DNA of 40,282 nt from an uncultured Lachnospiraceae bacterium (GTDB lineage: Bacteria; Bacillota; Clostridia; Lachnospirales; Lachnospiraceae), in contig CAJUIS010000021.1 in the NCBI GenBank assembly GCA_910586645.1, forward strand, positions 1-40,282, written 5' to 3'. The number at the start of each line of letters is the position of its first letter. Positions within the stretch are counted from its first letter, which is position 1. A model generated the notes under the pieces. The model was not told the DNA's origin and searched no databases. It saw only the letters and a list, made by a program, of their open reading frames with translations. Positions 40,178-40,282 of the stretch are shown one piece after another. A program made the translations under genes and the position numbers.

Positions 40178-40282
40178 CGGAACGTGTTGTGGGACGGGCG
40201 CTTAGAAATTCTCTCCGAGACGTTTCATTATGTCCATTGGAACGCCCAAGCCAGTTCCCGCTCCCTACACCGATACACAGCC

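Overview
The window is one dense cell-surface polysaccharide locus. All 34 genes I can support lie on the minus strand, so transcription runs from about 39950 towards 1. Most junctions are overlaps of 1-4 bases or gaps under 30 bases, as in a long operon with translational coupling. The organism looks like a monoderm Firmicute, probably a gut clostridium of the Lachnospiraceae type. The reasons are strong AGGAGG-type ribosome binding sites, TagF-like and LicD-like teichoic-acid-style transferases, ABC polysaccharide exporters and moderate GC. This is inference from gene content; no 16S or ribosomal marker is present.

Layout in transcription order. (1) 39910-33266: an operon promoter, rfbB-rfbA-rfbC (dTDP-4-keto-6-deoxy sugar), an ABC exporter whose ATPase has a C-terminal glycan-recognition extension, and a methyltransferase/kinase-like protein resembling a chain terminator. 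(2) 33256-29515: a WbaP-type phosphoglycosyl transferase, a GT2 enzyme, an internal promoter and a second ABC exporter without the extension. (3) 29500-24486: two LicD-family transferases, phosphonopyruvate decarboxylase, a PntC-like cytidylyltransferase and PEP mutase, a phosphonate module. (4) 24463-16113: a GT4 enzyme, a Wzy/WaaL-type membrane protein and a 1449-residue fusion of iron alcohol dehydrogenase, an unknown region, a TagF-like transferase and a DUF115-like domain. (5) 16116-13215: a complete set for CMP-Kdo (cytidylyltransferase, KdsA, KdsD, KdsC). (6) 13194-7483: a sulfotransferase-like protein, a CapD/WbpM dehydratase, a PglC-type phosphoglycosyl transferase, a WbpV-like reductase and a GT4 enzyme, together suggesting a UDP-QuiNAc-type initiating sugar. 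(7) 7482-7234: a promoter and a 48-bp tandem repeat. (8) 7233-1: a visibly more AT-rich block with two GT4 enzymes, a third ABC exporter, a GT-methyltransferase fusion, a small coiled-coil protein and the start of another glycosyltransferase.

Main hypothesis: PEP mutase, the decarboxylase and the fused iron alcohol dehydrogenase would make 2-hydroxyethylphosphonate. It would be CMP-activated and transferred to a glycan by LicD-like or TagF-like enzymes, in a locus that also makes CMP-Kdo. A Kdo- and phosphonate-bearing, possibly sulfated surface glycan from a Gram-positive-looking organism would be unusual. The DUF115-like domain is a candidate for handling the Kdo part.

The locus holds three separate ABC exporters, two phosphoglycosyl transferases and one polymerase/ligase-like protein, so it may make more than one polymer. 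The window does not contain rmlD, an AEP transaminase, PAPS synthesis genes or a recognisable WaaA or KpsC/KpsS Kdo transferase.
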